DNA from: Mobiluncus sp034180645
GTDB lineage: Bacteria > Actinomycetota > Actinomycetes > Actinomycetales > Actinomycetaceae
NCBI RefSeq assembly: GCF_034180645.1
Contig: NZ_JAXFNY010000005.1
Location: forward strand, 38,746-102,745
Length of the DNA stretch: 64,000 bases
Reading direction: 5' to 3'
The stretch's first letter is position 1. Every line of letters begins with the position of its first letter. Shown here piece by piece: positions 35,926 through 45,160 of this stretch. The notes below the pieces were generated by a model. The model was not told the DNA's origin, searched no databases, and saw only the letters and a program-made list of their open reading frames with translations. A program made the translations under genes and the position numbers.

Positions 35926-37214
35926 TTAATGGTTCAGGTTCTTTATGCCTTCTTCGGGTGGATTATTCTCTAGGGCATCTTTCAAGGCTTTATCCAGCTG
36001 CTTCACTGCGTCTTCCAGTTTTGTCTGGTCTGATAGATAGGAACCGACAATAGTGTTCATCATTGAATCAGCTTCGACGGAAGCGGGGATGCGCCACCAC
36101 ATGTTTGCGGTGTCCAAAGCGGTACGAACAGGAGCCTGAGCTGCCATTTTTTCTTGTTCCCAAAATGCTTTTCGTGGAGAGAGAATGTTGAATTCGTCAT
36201 AGAATTTGTTTTGCATTTCCGCACTGGTGTACATCTTTACCCATTCCCAAGCTAAGTCTTTTTTCTCAGAGGCTTGCGGAATAGCCACATCCCAGGCGGA
36301 TAGCAAAGTAATTCCGGTTTTGCCTTTCGGGATTACATCCAGCGCCCATTTCCCGGCAATCTTTGATTTTTCTGGGTTATCTGCATTTTGGACAACGCCC
36401 AGGGACGGCCAGGTTTCGCATACGGCTGCTTTGCCGTCCAGGAAGGCTTTGATGGATTCGTCCACACCCCAGGACAGGTTTGCTGGATCCGAGTATTCCT
36501 TAAGTGCATAGAGGTGTTTTAAAGCTTCGCGGGTCTCGGGCGAGTCAATAGTGACGTTCCAATCTTTGTCTGCCCAATTACCCCCCATCGACCACAGCAC
36601 GTAATCAAACACTCCGCCGAGCTGACCACTCTGTTCCGACACGGTAACACCATAGACTCCATTGGCGGGATCATTCACTTTTGCTAAGGCTGCGCGGTAT
36701 TCTTCCCAGGTGTCGGGAATTCCCTCTGGCAACAAATCAGTGCGGTAGGCAAATGTTTGGGGAGTGGAGGCGTTGGGTATGCCGGTAATTGTGCCTTGCC
36801 AGTTCCCCGCGTTCGCCAAGACGTTATCAATCCAGACATCCATGTCATAGTTGTCTCTATCGATGTATTCTTGGAGGGGTTCCAGGAACGGGGCAAACTC
36901 ACCGTCCCACTGGCTGGCAACATCTATAACATCATATGACCCGGTACCAGAAGTCAAGTCCAGTAACGCTTTTTCATGCAATGTCAGATAGGGAAAATCA
37001 ACAACTTCGACTTTTGCTCCCGTGGCTTTTTCAAATTCGGGAACCATAGCTCTGGCGGCGTCAGCGTAAACGCCAGACATGTACAGGACAGTCAGTTCCT
37101 GACCGGCAAATCCATCACTGGCACCTGTGGTGGATGAATCGTTAGAGCAGGCAGTTAGAGCGCCCCCCCCCCGACCAATGCCAGGCTCAGCATCATAGTT
37201 GCAAGTTTTTTCAT
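35926..37214 (-). CDS. sugar ABC transporter substrate-binding lipoprotein, signal peptide out of frame at G10
   Basis: Extracellular solute-binding protein (family 1). The mature frame runs from ELTVLYMSGVYADAA to the stop at 35926, and its lipobox ALTAC with Cys is at 37149. The natural start is the ATG at 37214 (AAAGGAG nine bases upstream), giving MKKLATMMLSLALVGGG. Between them lies a run of ten G (37172-37163); in the given sequence this frame stops right after (GGGALstop). G8 or G11 would join signal peptide, lipobox and mature protein. This is the classic layout of a phase-variable surface protein, though a base-call error in the run cannot be excluded. First gene of the importer operon. 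Confidence 0.85.
37163..37172 (-). repeat. poly-G tract (G10) in signal peptide
   Basis: Ten consecutive C on the + strand, i.e. G10 in the coding strand, inside the lipoprotein signal peptide. It is the longest homopolymer I saw in the window and sits exactly at the frame break. Confidence 0.85.
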
Positions 37215-37471
37215 GTTATTGTGCTCCTTTGCTCAATTGCAGCCGGATATAGCCGACCTCACTGCGGTGTTACCAAGGTTTTTTCAATACAGGTGATGAA
37301 TTGAGATTTGTGTTTCAACTCGATAGTCAAAAGCAGCTTGGCACACTTCTCTCACGAATCAGACAGACCCACAAAACCTGTGAAAACGCTACAGTTTAGA
37401 GTGAACATTCTGCCAGACAAACATCTGGGCAAGTCAGTAGGAAGTCAGACAGCCAGCCACAAGGGGAACGT

Positions 37472-37864
37472 ATGAAAGCCGAGGAATTGTGGGATCAGGC
37501 TCGGGCGGTGGCTCTGGAGCTGCCCGGCGCTGAGCCGTGGGTGTATTCCCCGCAGTGGGAGGCCGTAAAAGTGTGCGGGAAGTGGTTCGTGGTGATGGTG
37601 GAAGTCCACGACACCCCGGTCGTGAACCTGGCCGTGTTGCCAGAGGACGGCTTGGCGCTGACCCAGCGCTATGCGGAAATCACTCCCGGCTGGCACATGA
37701 ACAAACACCGCTGGATTAGCGTGTACCCCGGCGCGGAAGTAGACCCGGAACTGTTGAAAGTGCTGGTTCAGGAATCTTACCTGAACGTGGTATCACGTCT
37801 GCCGGTCAAGTCCCGCCCGCATCTGCCCGATTCCCTGCGACACTGGCCCAGTTCGGAGGCCTAG
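37472..37864 (+). CDS. MmcQ/YjbR-family protein
   Basis: 130-residue protein of the MmcQ/YjbR family, a small CyaY-like fold often annotated as DNA-binding; its function is unknown. Diagnostic parts are ALELPGAEPWVYSPQWEAVKVCGKWF, the VNLAVLPEDG strand and HMNKHRWISVYP with the conserved WI. AAGGGGAACGT precedes the ATG. Divergent from the sugar operon; the 257-bp region between (37215-37471) holds promoters but no gene, and no clear operator. Confidence 0.85.
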   Translation: MKAEELWDQARAVALELPGAEPWVYSPQWEAVKVCGKWFVVMVEVHDTPVVNLAVLPEDGLALTQRYAEITPGWHMNKHRWISVYPGAEVDPELLKVLVQESYLNVVSRLPVKSRPHLPDSLRHWPSSEA

Positions 37865-37987
37865 CCCCGCCCAGCGCCTCCGGTTGCACCACCAACTTTG
37901 CTGATTCCTCACATTGACCAAACCATAAAGTCCGGGCAGCCGGCGGAAACCAGCTGCCCGGACCAGCGGGAGTAATTTCCGTTAGTC

Positions 37988-40093
37988 CTAGTTCACTGTG
38001 AACGGGTTAGATATCCCCTCGTAGGGGATAATCCGGTGATTCCAGCCGTTCTTCCAGTCGCCGTCCTGCACTAACCGGTAGGTTCCGGCCGGGGTGCCCT
38101 GGCGAATCCGCCACTCGACGGTGGTGCGAGAATAACTGGTGCCTTCACGTTCCCACCGGTAACTGGTGTCCCAGTCACGGTCCGTCAAGTAATCTTGCCA
38201 AGTCCCGTCCTCGGTCTGACGCTGCACCTTGAGGAAGGTCCCGCCCACGCGCAAGTTGTTCTTGGGGTGCGCTCCACGGAACACCGCTTTCGCGGTTTCT
38301 CCCGGTTGGTACTGTTCGAGGGGCTGAATCAGCACTTGGCCAAACTGTTGACGCCACGGCTTGTCGTCCAGTACAACCCCGGCTCGGTTGGTCTTTCCTC
38401 GCGTGCTGACCTTCGGCCAAGCATCGTTGCTGACCTCAGTGCCGTCAACCATAGCCCGCGCCAAGCCGTCCACCTCTTGCTGCAGGGCGGCCAGCTCGTA
38501 AGGACCAAACTCGGTGGAAGCGCCCTCGTAATGCTGAGCAGCGTACTCTTCACGAGTGGAAACATAACCGGCGTAATCGTTCGTAGCCCCCGACAGGATG
38601 ACCTTCTCCACACCGAGCGGTGCCAAAATCTGTTCCACGGATTCACGCAGGTGACGCACACCCATCGTCCCCATCTCGGTGGGAACCCCGATGATTGCCA
38701 CATTGCCAATCCGCAGCAACTGTACCGGCACCACGGTCGAAGCCCAGCCCCACTTGCCATCGGGAAGCAAAACCGGCTTTTCAGCCTGGCACGGATCATT
38801 GCCCGTCCAAGAAATCGAGGCAAACGCGAAACGCACCAAGCCGCCCAAATCGGATTGATCGACCTTGTTGATTAAATCGCGAACTGAAAAACTATCCTTG
38901 GTCATGCCTTCATAGATTCCAGGAATTCCCGAGGGGCCGTTTTCGCCGCCCGCAGCAAATGAATATCCACGAGCTGGGATACACAGTTTCTGATCCCCGG
39001 CGCCTTCCGTGTAAGCCGCATCAACGACATAGTTCTTAAACTGGACGTAACGTCCCCGAGAGTCAACAGCGCCTTTAACTGTGTCACCCGGGCTATTCCA
39101 TAGCTGCCAAGACGCGTCGAACTGTTCCTGACCATGCTTTTCAGCGTTGTAGTAATCGTCAGAGGTTCCCATGAATTCCGGGGTGGAGGACGAGTTGCCC
39201 GCCACGGGAACCATATCTCCTGTACCCGAAGCGGGAAAGGCCGCCACAAAAGTCTTGTCCTGATTCGGATCAGTGCCGAACTTTTGTTCATACAGATATT
39301 GGGCATACCCCTTGGAGTCCCCGGAATACAAATCCCAATGCATCGGGAAAGACGTGGCGTGAGTTGAGAACCAGTTGAATACGCCAAGTTTCTCACCGGC
39401 GGCGGAAGTAAACTCCAGCTGATCCATCGTCGTTTCTACCGAGTCGTCGTATTTGCTAACGTCATCGTTTTGCAGGTACGCCGCCAGAGAGCGGTTACGC
39501 GTGATGCCGTGGACATTGGTGCGCTTCATCTCGATGGTTCCGGGTTCGAGGTTGTTGTGCGCCCGCGAAATCGCGTTGACGATGCCGTCTACAGTAATAT
39601 CCAGCACCTGTTGACTGAACCCGTGCAGAGTTTTGTCCTCCGCAGCGATTTCATAGAGTTTGTCGGTGGAAGCTCCCGCCGGTGCCACGTGGGTGTGGGT
39701 GATGCCAATCATCACGTTACCCTCATCGTACAAGCCGGGATACATTGCTTCCAGCTTGTCCAAAACCTGCGTCCGCACCGCGTTGAAAGTGCCGCCGGTG
39801 TCAACGCTGACATAAACCACCCGCTTGCCGGTAGTCTGATCCGCGACGATAAAGGCGTGGGCATACACACGTTGCTGCAGGCCTTTCATCTCTTGGTGCG
39901 AGGCGTAGCCGAAAGCGCCGTTTTCCGCAATAGCACCGGTCACATCGGAGATACCGGTGCCTATCAGATAATTACTTTCGGATGCGCTAGCCTCCGGTGT
40001 CAGTCCGGACACGCCTACCAGGCTGGCTCCGACCAGCGCCACTGCCCCGGTAAAGGTCATGGCTAGCCGCTTAAATCGTTGTGTTTTTTTCAT
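37988..40093 (-). CDS. secreted neutral ceramidase
   Basis: Hydrolyses ceramide to sphingosine and fatty acid outside the cell. A signal peptide (KKTQRFKRLAMTFTGAVALVG... to SASES) is followed by the catalytic domain with zinc-binding histidines in GITHTHVAPAG and NWFSTHATSFP, and NDYAGYVSTREEY (about residue 505), which in this family holds the substrate-binding tyrosine and lies near the active site. The last ~150 residues form the C-terminal Ig-like domain of the family. ATG at 40093 has AGGAAAC upstream; a frame to 40165 adds unlikely residues. Full length, 701 residues. No sphingolipid genes lie nearby, so host ceramide is the likely substrate. Confidence 0.9.
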   Translation of the reverse strand: MKKTQRFKRLAMTFTGAVALVGASLVGVSGLTPEASASESNYLIGTGISDVTGAIAENGAFGYASHQEMKGLQQRVYAHAFIVADQTTGKRVVYVSVDTGGTFNAVRTQVLDKLEAMYPGLYDEGNVMIGITHTHVAPAGASTDKLYEIAAEDKTLHGFSQQVLDITVDGIVNAISRAHNNLEPGTIEMKRTNVHGITRNRSLAAYLQNDDVSKYDDSVETTMDQLEFTSAAGEKLGVFNWFSTHATSFPMHWDLYSGDSKGYAQYLYEQKFGTDPNQDKTFVAAFPASGTGDMVPVAGNSSSTPEFMGTSDDYYNAEKHGQEQFDASWQLWNSPGDTVKGAVDSRGRYVQFKNYVVDAAYTEGAGDQKLCIPARGYSFAAGGENGPSGIPGIYEGMTKDSFSVRDLINKVDQSDLGGLVRFAFASISWTGNDPCQAEKPVLLPDGKWGWASTVVPVQLLRIGNVAIIGVPTEMGTMGVRHLRESVEQILAPLGVEKVILSGATNDYAGYVSTREEYAAQHYEGASTEFGPYELAALQQEVDGLARAMVDGTEVSNDAWPKVSTRGKTNRAGVVLDDKPWRQQFGQVLIQPLEQYQPGETAKAVFRGAHPKNNLRVGGTFLKVQRQTEDGTWQDYLTDRDWDTSYRWEREGTSYSRTTVEWRIRQGTPAGTYRLVQDGDWKNGWNHRIIPYEGISNPFTVN

Positions 40094-40332
40094 GTTGTTT
40101 CCTGCTCTGCGTTGAGTTGAAGTTGGCATGGTCAGCGAAGAACACCGACAATACCTAGCATACACTGGAAATTATCTGGATTTTTTCAGAGTTCTTTCAT
40201 AATAGCTTAAGAAATCGATGATATTTCGCCCTCGTATAGGCAAATTGTTCAAAAATTAAGTTAAATAAACTCTCAAAACTGCCCCGGTTTGTCAGTCCAA
40301 TAATTCCCCCCACCCCTGCCAACCGGGAGCGG

Positions 40333-40354
40333 ACGGCAAGTCTGGACTTGCCGT
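40333..40354. terminator. perfect 10-bp inverted repeat after the CydDC-like operon
   Basis: ACGGCAAGTC and GACTTGCCGT with a two-base centre, just 3' of the CydC-like gene and upstream of the ceramidase gene. No T tract on the minus strand, so termination is inferred only from position. Confidence 0.45.
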
Positions 40355-40362
40355 TTCAGCTT

Positions 40363-42246
40363 TTATTGGCCCCGCAGGCGGCACAACGCCGAATCTCGGT
40401 TCGCCAGGAGCTCCTCGGGTTTTCCCTGTTCCACAATGTGGCCCAAATCAAGCACCGCTACCCAATCGGCTCGGGCAATCTGATCCAGGTTGTGCGTAAT
40501 CTCCAAAACGGTGGGTCGCGGTGTGAGGCCGAGCAGATTGTTGTTGATGCGGGTAGCTAAAGGTGCAGGCAGGTGCGCCGTATGCTCGTCTAAGATGAGG
40601 ATTGGGGATTGGCGCAGGAGGGCACGAGCCAGGGAAAGCCGCTGACGTTGTCCCCCACTGAGGGCTGCCCCTCGTGAAGACACGCGATATTGCAGTCCCC
40701 CCGGCATTGCTTTCACTTCCGCGTCCATTCCTACCATCGCCAAAGCCCGCCACAGTTGGCTTTCACTGGCGTGTGGGCTGGCCAGACGCAAGTTTTCCGC
40801 GATGGTCATATCGAAAATTGTTGACTCGGCGCTGACTAGAGACACCGCTTTGCGTAGGGACGCGAGGCGATATTCGCGCAGATCGCGCCCGTCCAGGAGG
40901 ACAGTTCCCGCTTCGGGATCGTAAAAACGCAGCAGGAGTCGTGCCAGGGTTGACTTTCCGCCACCTGTCGCCCCTACCAGGGCGGTCCACAAGCCCGGCG
41001 CTAACTTGAGGTTGACTTGTTCGATAGTCCCCGTTGCCCTGTCCAACCGTGGAGCCGCGTTGGTGGGTTCGGGATAGCGAAAGCTAACCTGGCTAAATTC
41101 CACGGCCAACGGGGTGGTTTGCCGCACATTTTCCTGCCCCTCAAGTAACTCCAGTCCGGCGTGAGTCAACTGGTAGACACGTCGCGCCGCAGCCAGAGAA
41201 GTATTCAGTTCGGTTCCGAAATCCACTACGGCTTTAAATCCGTCCCAGCAGCGCAGAACTGCAAAGAGTATTGCTATCCAGGTGGCCATTTCCAGCGAGC
41301 CTGACTGATAGAGTGCGCCGCCCACCGCCAGCAGAATCAGTACCGCAGCCATTCGCCACGCGGAGAGGAACGCGCCGCGGAATGCTGACTTGTTGGTCTC
41401 ACGTAGGCTGGCTCGAACCAGTTCCTCGCCTAACCTGTCACTGCCGGCGAGACGCCCTTCGCACAGACCGTATCCCACGACTTCCGCCAACCCTCCCAGC
41501 GAATCCGTGACGTCTGCGGCCACACGGCCGCGAGCTGCGAGTTTATTGCGCGCGGCCATGCGTCCAGAAGATATACCATACCAAGGTATCATAAGTCCTA
41601 CAATGAGAATTCCCCCCACGGCTATGCCAAATTGCCAGGGTGCGACTGCAAAAGTCACCGCGGTAACAATACCGGGAACCAGGAATGCCGTTATCGCGGG
41701 TGCAAAAGTGTGGGCAAAGAATACTTCGATACGATCTATATCCTTCGTGAGCCGCGCCAAGAGGTCTCCGCTATGATTATTGGTCACTATGGCGGGAGCT
41801 TGGGGATAAATGTCACGGTAGGCTTGGGTCCGCAACAGTTCCAAGGCCTTGAAGGCAACCAAGTGACCCCAGTATTGTTCCAGGTAGCGAGCTAAACCTT
41901 TCAGAAGCGCGGTCCCCGCCATCACTGTCAACAGTCCCCCCACATTGGCGGACACGCTGCGGACACAACCGCAGTCCAGATTGCTCATCACCAGGTTCGC
42001 AACCAATACTGCCGGTATGGCGAACAGGACTATGCCCAGGATTTGATCGACCAGCCTGGCAAGGGTGGAAGCGGCTACCGGTCTCAACACTGTGCGAGTC
42101 GAGGAGAGCAGCCAGCTGATAACTGTCCGCAGCCCCGCTGCGGCTGGTGTGGAAGGACGCGTTGCGGACGAGGAACTGTCCTGGCCCTCCGCCGAGAGAG
42201 ACGGCGCAACGTTCTTTGAGTCTGATGCGTTGCTCGATGGTGTCAC
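40363..42246 (-). CDS. CydC-like ABC transporter (fused permease and ATPase)
   Basis: Half-transporter of 627 residues: N-terminal six-segment membrane domain and C-terminal ATPase with Walker A GATGGGKST, signature LSGGQRQRLSLARAL and Walker B ILILDEHTAH. Similar to CydC, which with CydD exports cysteine or glutathione to the periplasm for cytochrome bd assembly. No cydAB is in the window, so a drug or thiol exporter role is uncertain. The ATG overlaps the CydD-like stop by four bases, so they form a heterodimer pair. Confidence 0.78.
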   Translation of the reverse strand: MTPSSNASDSKNVAPSLSAEGQDSSSSATRPSTPAAAGLRTVISWLLSSTRTVLRPVAASTLARLVDQILGIVLFAIPAVLVANLVMSNLDCGCVRSVSANVGGLLTVMAGTALLKGLARYLEQYWGHLVAFKALELLRTQAYRDIYPQAPAIVTNNHSGDLLARLTKDIDRIEVFFAHTFAPAITAFLVPGIVTAVTFAVAPWQFGIAVGGILIVGLMIPWYGISSGRMAARNKLAARGRVAADVTDSLGGLAEVVGYGLCEGRLAGSDRLGEELVRASLRETNKSAFRGAFLSAWRMAAVLILLAVGGALYQSGSLEMATWIAILFAVLRCWDGFKAVVDFGTELNTSLAAARRVYQLTHAGLELLEGQENVRQTTPLAVEFSQVSFRYPEPTNAAPRLDRATGTIEQVNLKLAPGLWTALVGATGGGKSTLARLLLRFYDPEAGTVLLDGRDLREYRLASLRKAVSLVSAESTIFDMTIAENLRLASPHASESQLWRALAMVGMDAEVKAMPGGLQYRVSSRGAALSGGQRQRLSLARALLRQSPILILDEHTAHLPAPLATRINNNLLGLTPRPTVLEITHNLDQIARADWVAVLDLGHIVEQGKPEELLANRDSALCRLRGQ

Positions 42247-43961
42247 CGTTCCACCAGCTTTCCGTTCTCGACCAGTAAGACGCGGTCTGCTAGCGCGGTC
42301 AGAGCCCCGCGGTGTGACACCATGATGAGTGTATAGTCACGCCCCAGGGCTTGGAGGGCCTCCAAGATTTTTCGTTCGGAATTCAGATCAACTTGGGAGG
42401 TCGCTTCATCCAGCAACAAAATTTTTCGACCGCTCCCAAGGGCCCGCGCCAAGCTGAGACGCTGTTTCTGTCCGCTCGAAAGGCCTATGCCGTTCTCACC
42501 CAAGGCAGTGTCCAGTCCCAGCGGCATCTGTTGGATTTCGGGGTCAAGATGGGCCGCGCGCAAAACATCCCATAATTCGGTATCAGATGCCTGCGGGGCT
42601 GCCATCTGAAGGTTTTCCCGCACGGTGCCGGTAAACAGCCAGGTATTTTGACTAACTAACGCCGAGCGCTGCGCCAAGTCAGCGGTATTACCGGCGACCT
42701 CTACCCGGCCCTCACTTGGAGTCAAAAATCCCTTCATTACGTTCAATAAGGTAGTTTTGCCCTGTCCAGAATCCCCCACAATCGCCACACGTTCGCCGGA
42801 AGGCACTCTGAGGTTCACCCCCTGGAGGACCTGCTGATTCCCGTAGCGAACACTGACATTTTCCAGATACACCGCGGGAATCTCAGCATCTACCGCGGGA
42901 ACGTCCTCACCCGTAACAACAGCATCACCGTGAAGAGCAACGGAGGCATCCTCGCAGCTCGCAGCCGAATGGCTGGCCCGCGAGTGCATGAATCCTAAGA
43001 TGGCCCGCCCGGCGCCCCGTCCGCCCATCGCTATATAGAAAAATGCCCCGAAATGGTCAATCGGTTCCAGCAGCAACATCGCCAAGCCCAGCGCCGTCAC
43101 CACTTTGCCCAAGGTCATCTCCCCGAGAGACACCAGGTACATTGACAGGGCGGCCACAGACGTGATGACGAACAGCGAAAACACTGCATCGAGTACAAAA
43201 ATAATGACTTGATTGGAACGTAGCAGGCTCATGGTGGCTCGCCGATTATCTTCGCCGACTGTCTCCAGTTTGTCCCCCATCCGGTCCGCTGCCCCCAGTA
43301 GCTGCAGGGTTGTGAGTCCCTGCAATACTTCCAGGTAGTTTGCCGCTAAAGCCGCCCGGGCCCGTGCGGATTTCGCCGAGGAACGCCGAAAGAGCTTTTG
43401 GAACAGCCACACCGTTCCGGCTGCCAACGGCAGGCACAACACCAGCAACAGCGCCAGGAAAGGGTGCACAAAAATCCCCATTGCCGCCACTATCAGCACT
43501 GGCGCGCTGAAAGAGCCTTGGACCTGGGGCACGAATCCTTGCCGATACCGGGTAAACTTTTCGGCTGACTCGGTTGCTAACGCCACGACTTTTCCGGCGC
43601 TTTCCTGATTCATTCGCGCGGGACCAACGCGAAAACTCTGGGTCAAAAGAGCTTGTCGGACATGGTTTTCCTCACGTATCTGAGACCGCGTCGAACGCCG
43701 CGACAACGAAAAGTTTGCCCCAAAGACCAAGACGATACCCGCAATCGCACTAACCCAATAGATAGTGGCAGGAAAGGACCATTCGGGGTGTAGGTAAGAG
43801 TCCAGAATCTGCCCCGCCGCGACAAAAACCGTAATCAGGCCAAGCGTCATGAGCCAAAACAGCCCCAGCACCACGCGATTCGCGCGGCGCCCCGCAGCGG
43901 TTTGTAGCGCTGCAAACTGGGGTTTACCTGGCTTTTTTGGGACTGCGTGAGGGGTGCTCAA
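42243..43961 (-). CDS. CydD-like ABC transporter (fused permease and ATPase)
   Basis: Partner of the CydC-like gene, 572 residues: membrane domain about 1-320, then an ATPase with Walker A GDSGQGKTT, signature LSSGQKQRLSLARAL and Walker B KILLLDEATSQVD. Its ATG overlaps the guaB3 stop by four bases, so it is coupled to guaB3. The order guaB3-cydD-cydC is a transcription unit on the minus strand. Confidence 0.78.
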   Translation of the reverse strand: MSTPHAVPKKPGKPQFAALQTAAGRRANRVVLGLFWLMTLGLITVFVAAGQILDSYLHPEWSFPATIYWVSAIAGIVLVFGANFSLSRRSTRSQIREENHVRQALLTQSFRVGPARMNQESAGKVVALATESAEKFTRYRQGFVPQVQGSFSAPVLIVAAMGIFVHPFLALLLVLCLPLAAGTVWLFQKLFRRSSAKSARARAALAANYLEVLQGLTTLQLLGAADRMGDKLETVGEDNRRATMSLLRSNQVIIFVLDAVFSLFVITSVAALSMYLVSLGEMTLGKVVTALGLAMLLLEPIDHFGAFFYIAMGGRGAGRAILGFMHSRASHSAASCEDASVALHGDAVVTGEDVPAVDAEIPAVYLENVSVRYGNQQVLQGVNLRVPSGERVAIVGDSGQGKTTLLNVMKGFLTPSEGRVEVAGNTADLAQRSALVSQNTWLFTGTVRENLQMAAPQASDTELWDVLRAAHLDPEIQQMPLGLDTALGENGIGLSSGQKQRLSLARALGSGRKILLLDEATSQVDLNSERKILEALQALGRDYTLIMVSHRGALTALADRVLLVENGKLVER

Positions 43962-45076
43962 TAGCTGGTGACCACTTCGACTCGCTGGAGTTCCTTAACA
44001 TCGGTGTAACCCGTCGTGGCCATCGTCCGGCGCAGGGCTCCCATCATATTAAGGGTTCCTTCGGCGTTGTCGGCAGGACCGAACATAACCTGTTCCATGG
44101 TGCCAACAGTGCCAACTTTGACCCGAGAACCGCGCGGCAAGGTGGAGTGGTGCGCCTCACTGCCCCAGTGCCAACCGTGTCCGGGCGCCTCGGAAGCCCT
44201 GGCCAGGGCACTGCCCAACATGACCGCATCAGCCCCGCAAGCGATGGCTTTCACCACGTCTCCCGCAAAGCCGATGCCACCGTCAGCGATAACGTGGACA
44301 TACCTGCCACCGGATTCATCCAAGAAATCCCGCCGTGCCGCCGCTACATCCGCTACCGCCGTCGCCATCGGCACGTGAATCCCCATGGTGCGGCGAGTGG
44401 TGGAGGCGGCTCCCCCGCCGAATCCCACCAGCACTCCAGCCGCGCCGGTACGCATCAGGTGCAGCGCTCCGGTATAGGTGGCGACACCTCCGACGATGAC
44501 CGGAATGTCCACCTGATGCACGAATTGCTTGAGATTCAGCGGTTCTGCTTGGGAGGAAACATGATCCGCGGACACGGTAGAACCGCGTACCACGAACAGA
44601 TCAAGCTCTGAATCCGCCACATGTTCCCACAATTTTTGGGTGCCGGCCGGGCTCATAGCTCCGGCCACGATGACGTCAGCAGCTTTGATTTCTTCCAACC
44701 TGGCCCGCATTAACTCCGGCTTGATGGGCTCGTTGTAAATTTCCTGCAGCTTAGCGGTAGCTTTCGCTCCGACTTCGTCAAGTTCTGCCAGTTCTTCGTA
44801 TAGGGGCAGAGGGTCAACGTATCGGGTCCACAGCCCCTCCAAGTCCAGGACCCCGACTCCGCCCATTTTTCCCAAGGCGATGGCATTTTGCGGGCTCATC
44901 ACCGAATCCATCGGCGCACCCATGACCGGAACTTTCATATAATATGCGTCAAATTGCCAAGCCAGCGAGACATCGCGAGGATCTCGCGTGCGGCGAGAGG
45001 GCACCACCGCGATTTGATCGAAAGAATAGGCTCGACGACCCCGCTTACCGCGCCCAATCTGGACTTCTTCATTCAT
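43958..45076 (-). CDS. guaB3: GuaB3-family IMP dehydrogenase-related protein
   Basis: Actinobacterial paralogue of IMP dehydrogenase without CBS domains, 372 residues. It begins in the family manner (EVQIGRGKRGRRAYSFDQIAVVPSRRTRDPRDVS) and holds PVMGAPMDSVMSPQNAIALGKMGG and the ADAVMLGSALA phosphate-binding region. GuaB3 proteins have been reported as GMP reductases in mycobacteria and cyanobacteria; the activity here is inferred. It is the first gene before the CydDC-like pair. Confidence 0.93.
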   Translation of the reverse strand: MNEEVQIGRGKRGRRAYSFDQIAVVPSRRTRDPRDVSLAWQFDAYYMKVPVMGAPMDSVMSPQNAIALGKMGGVGVLDLEGLWTRYVDPLPLYEELAELDEVGAKATAKLQEIYNEPIKPELMRARLEEIKAADVIVAGAMSPAGTQKLWEHVADSELDLFVVRGSTVSADHVSSQAEPLNLKQFVHQVDIPVIVGGVATYTGALHLMRTGAAGVLVGFGGGAASTTRRTMGIHVPMATAVADVAAARRDFLDESGGRYVHVIADGGIGFAGDVVKAIACGADAVMLGSALARASEAPGHGWHWGSEAHHSTLPRGSRVKVGTVGTMEQVMFGPADNAEGTLNMMGALRRTMATTGYTDVKELQRVEVVTSY

Positions 45077-45160
45077 GGATTCAGCCTACCAAAATGCACC
45101 TCGAACGGGAGATGCTTGCAGCGCCAGAGACCAGTTCCCGGCGTTGCCCTGCCACAACAA

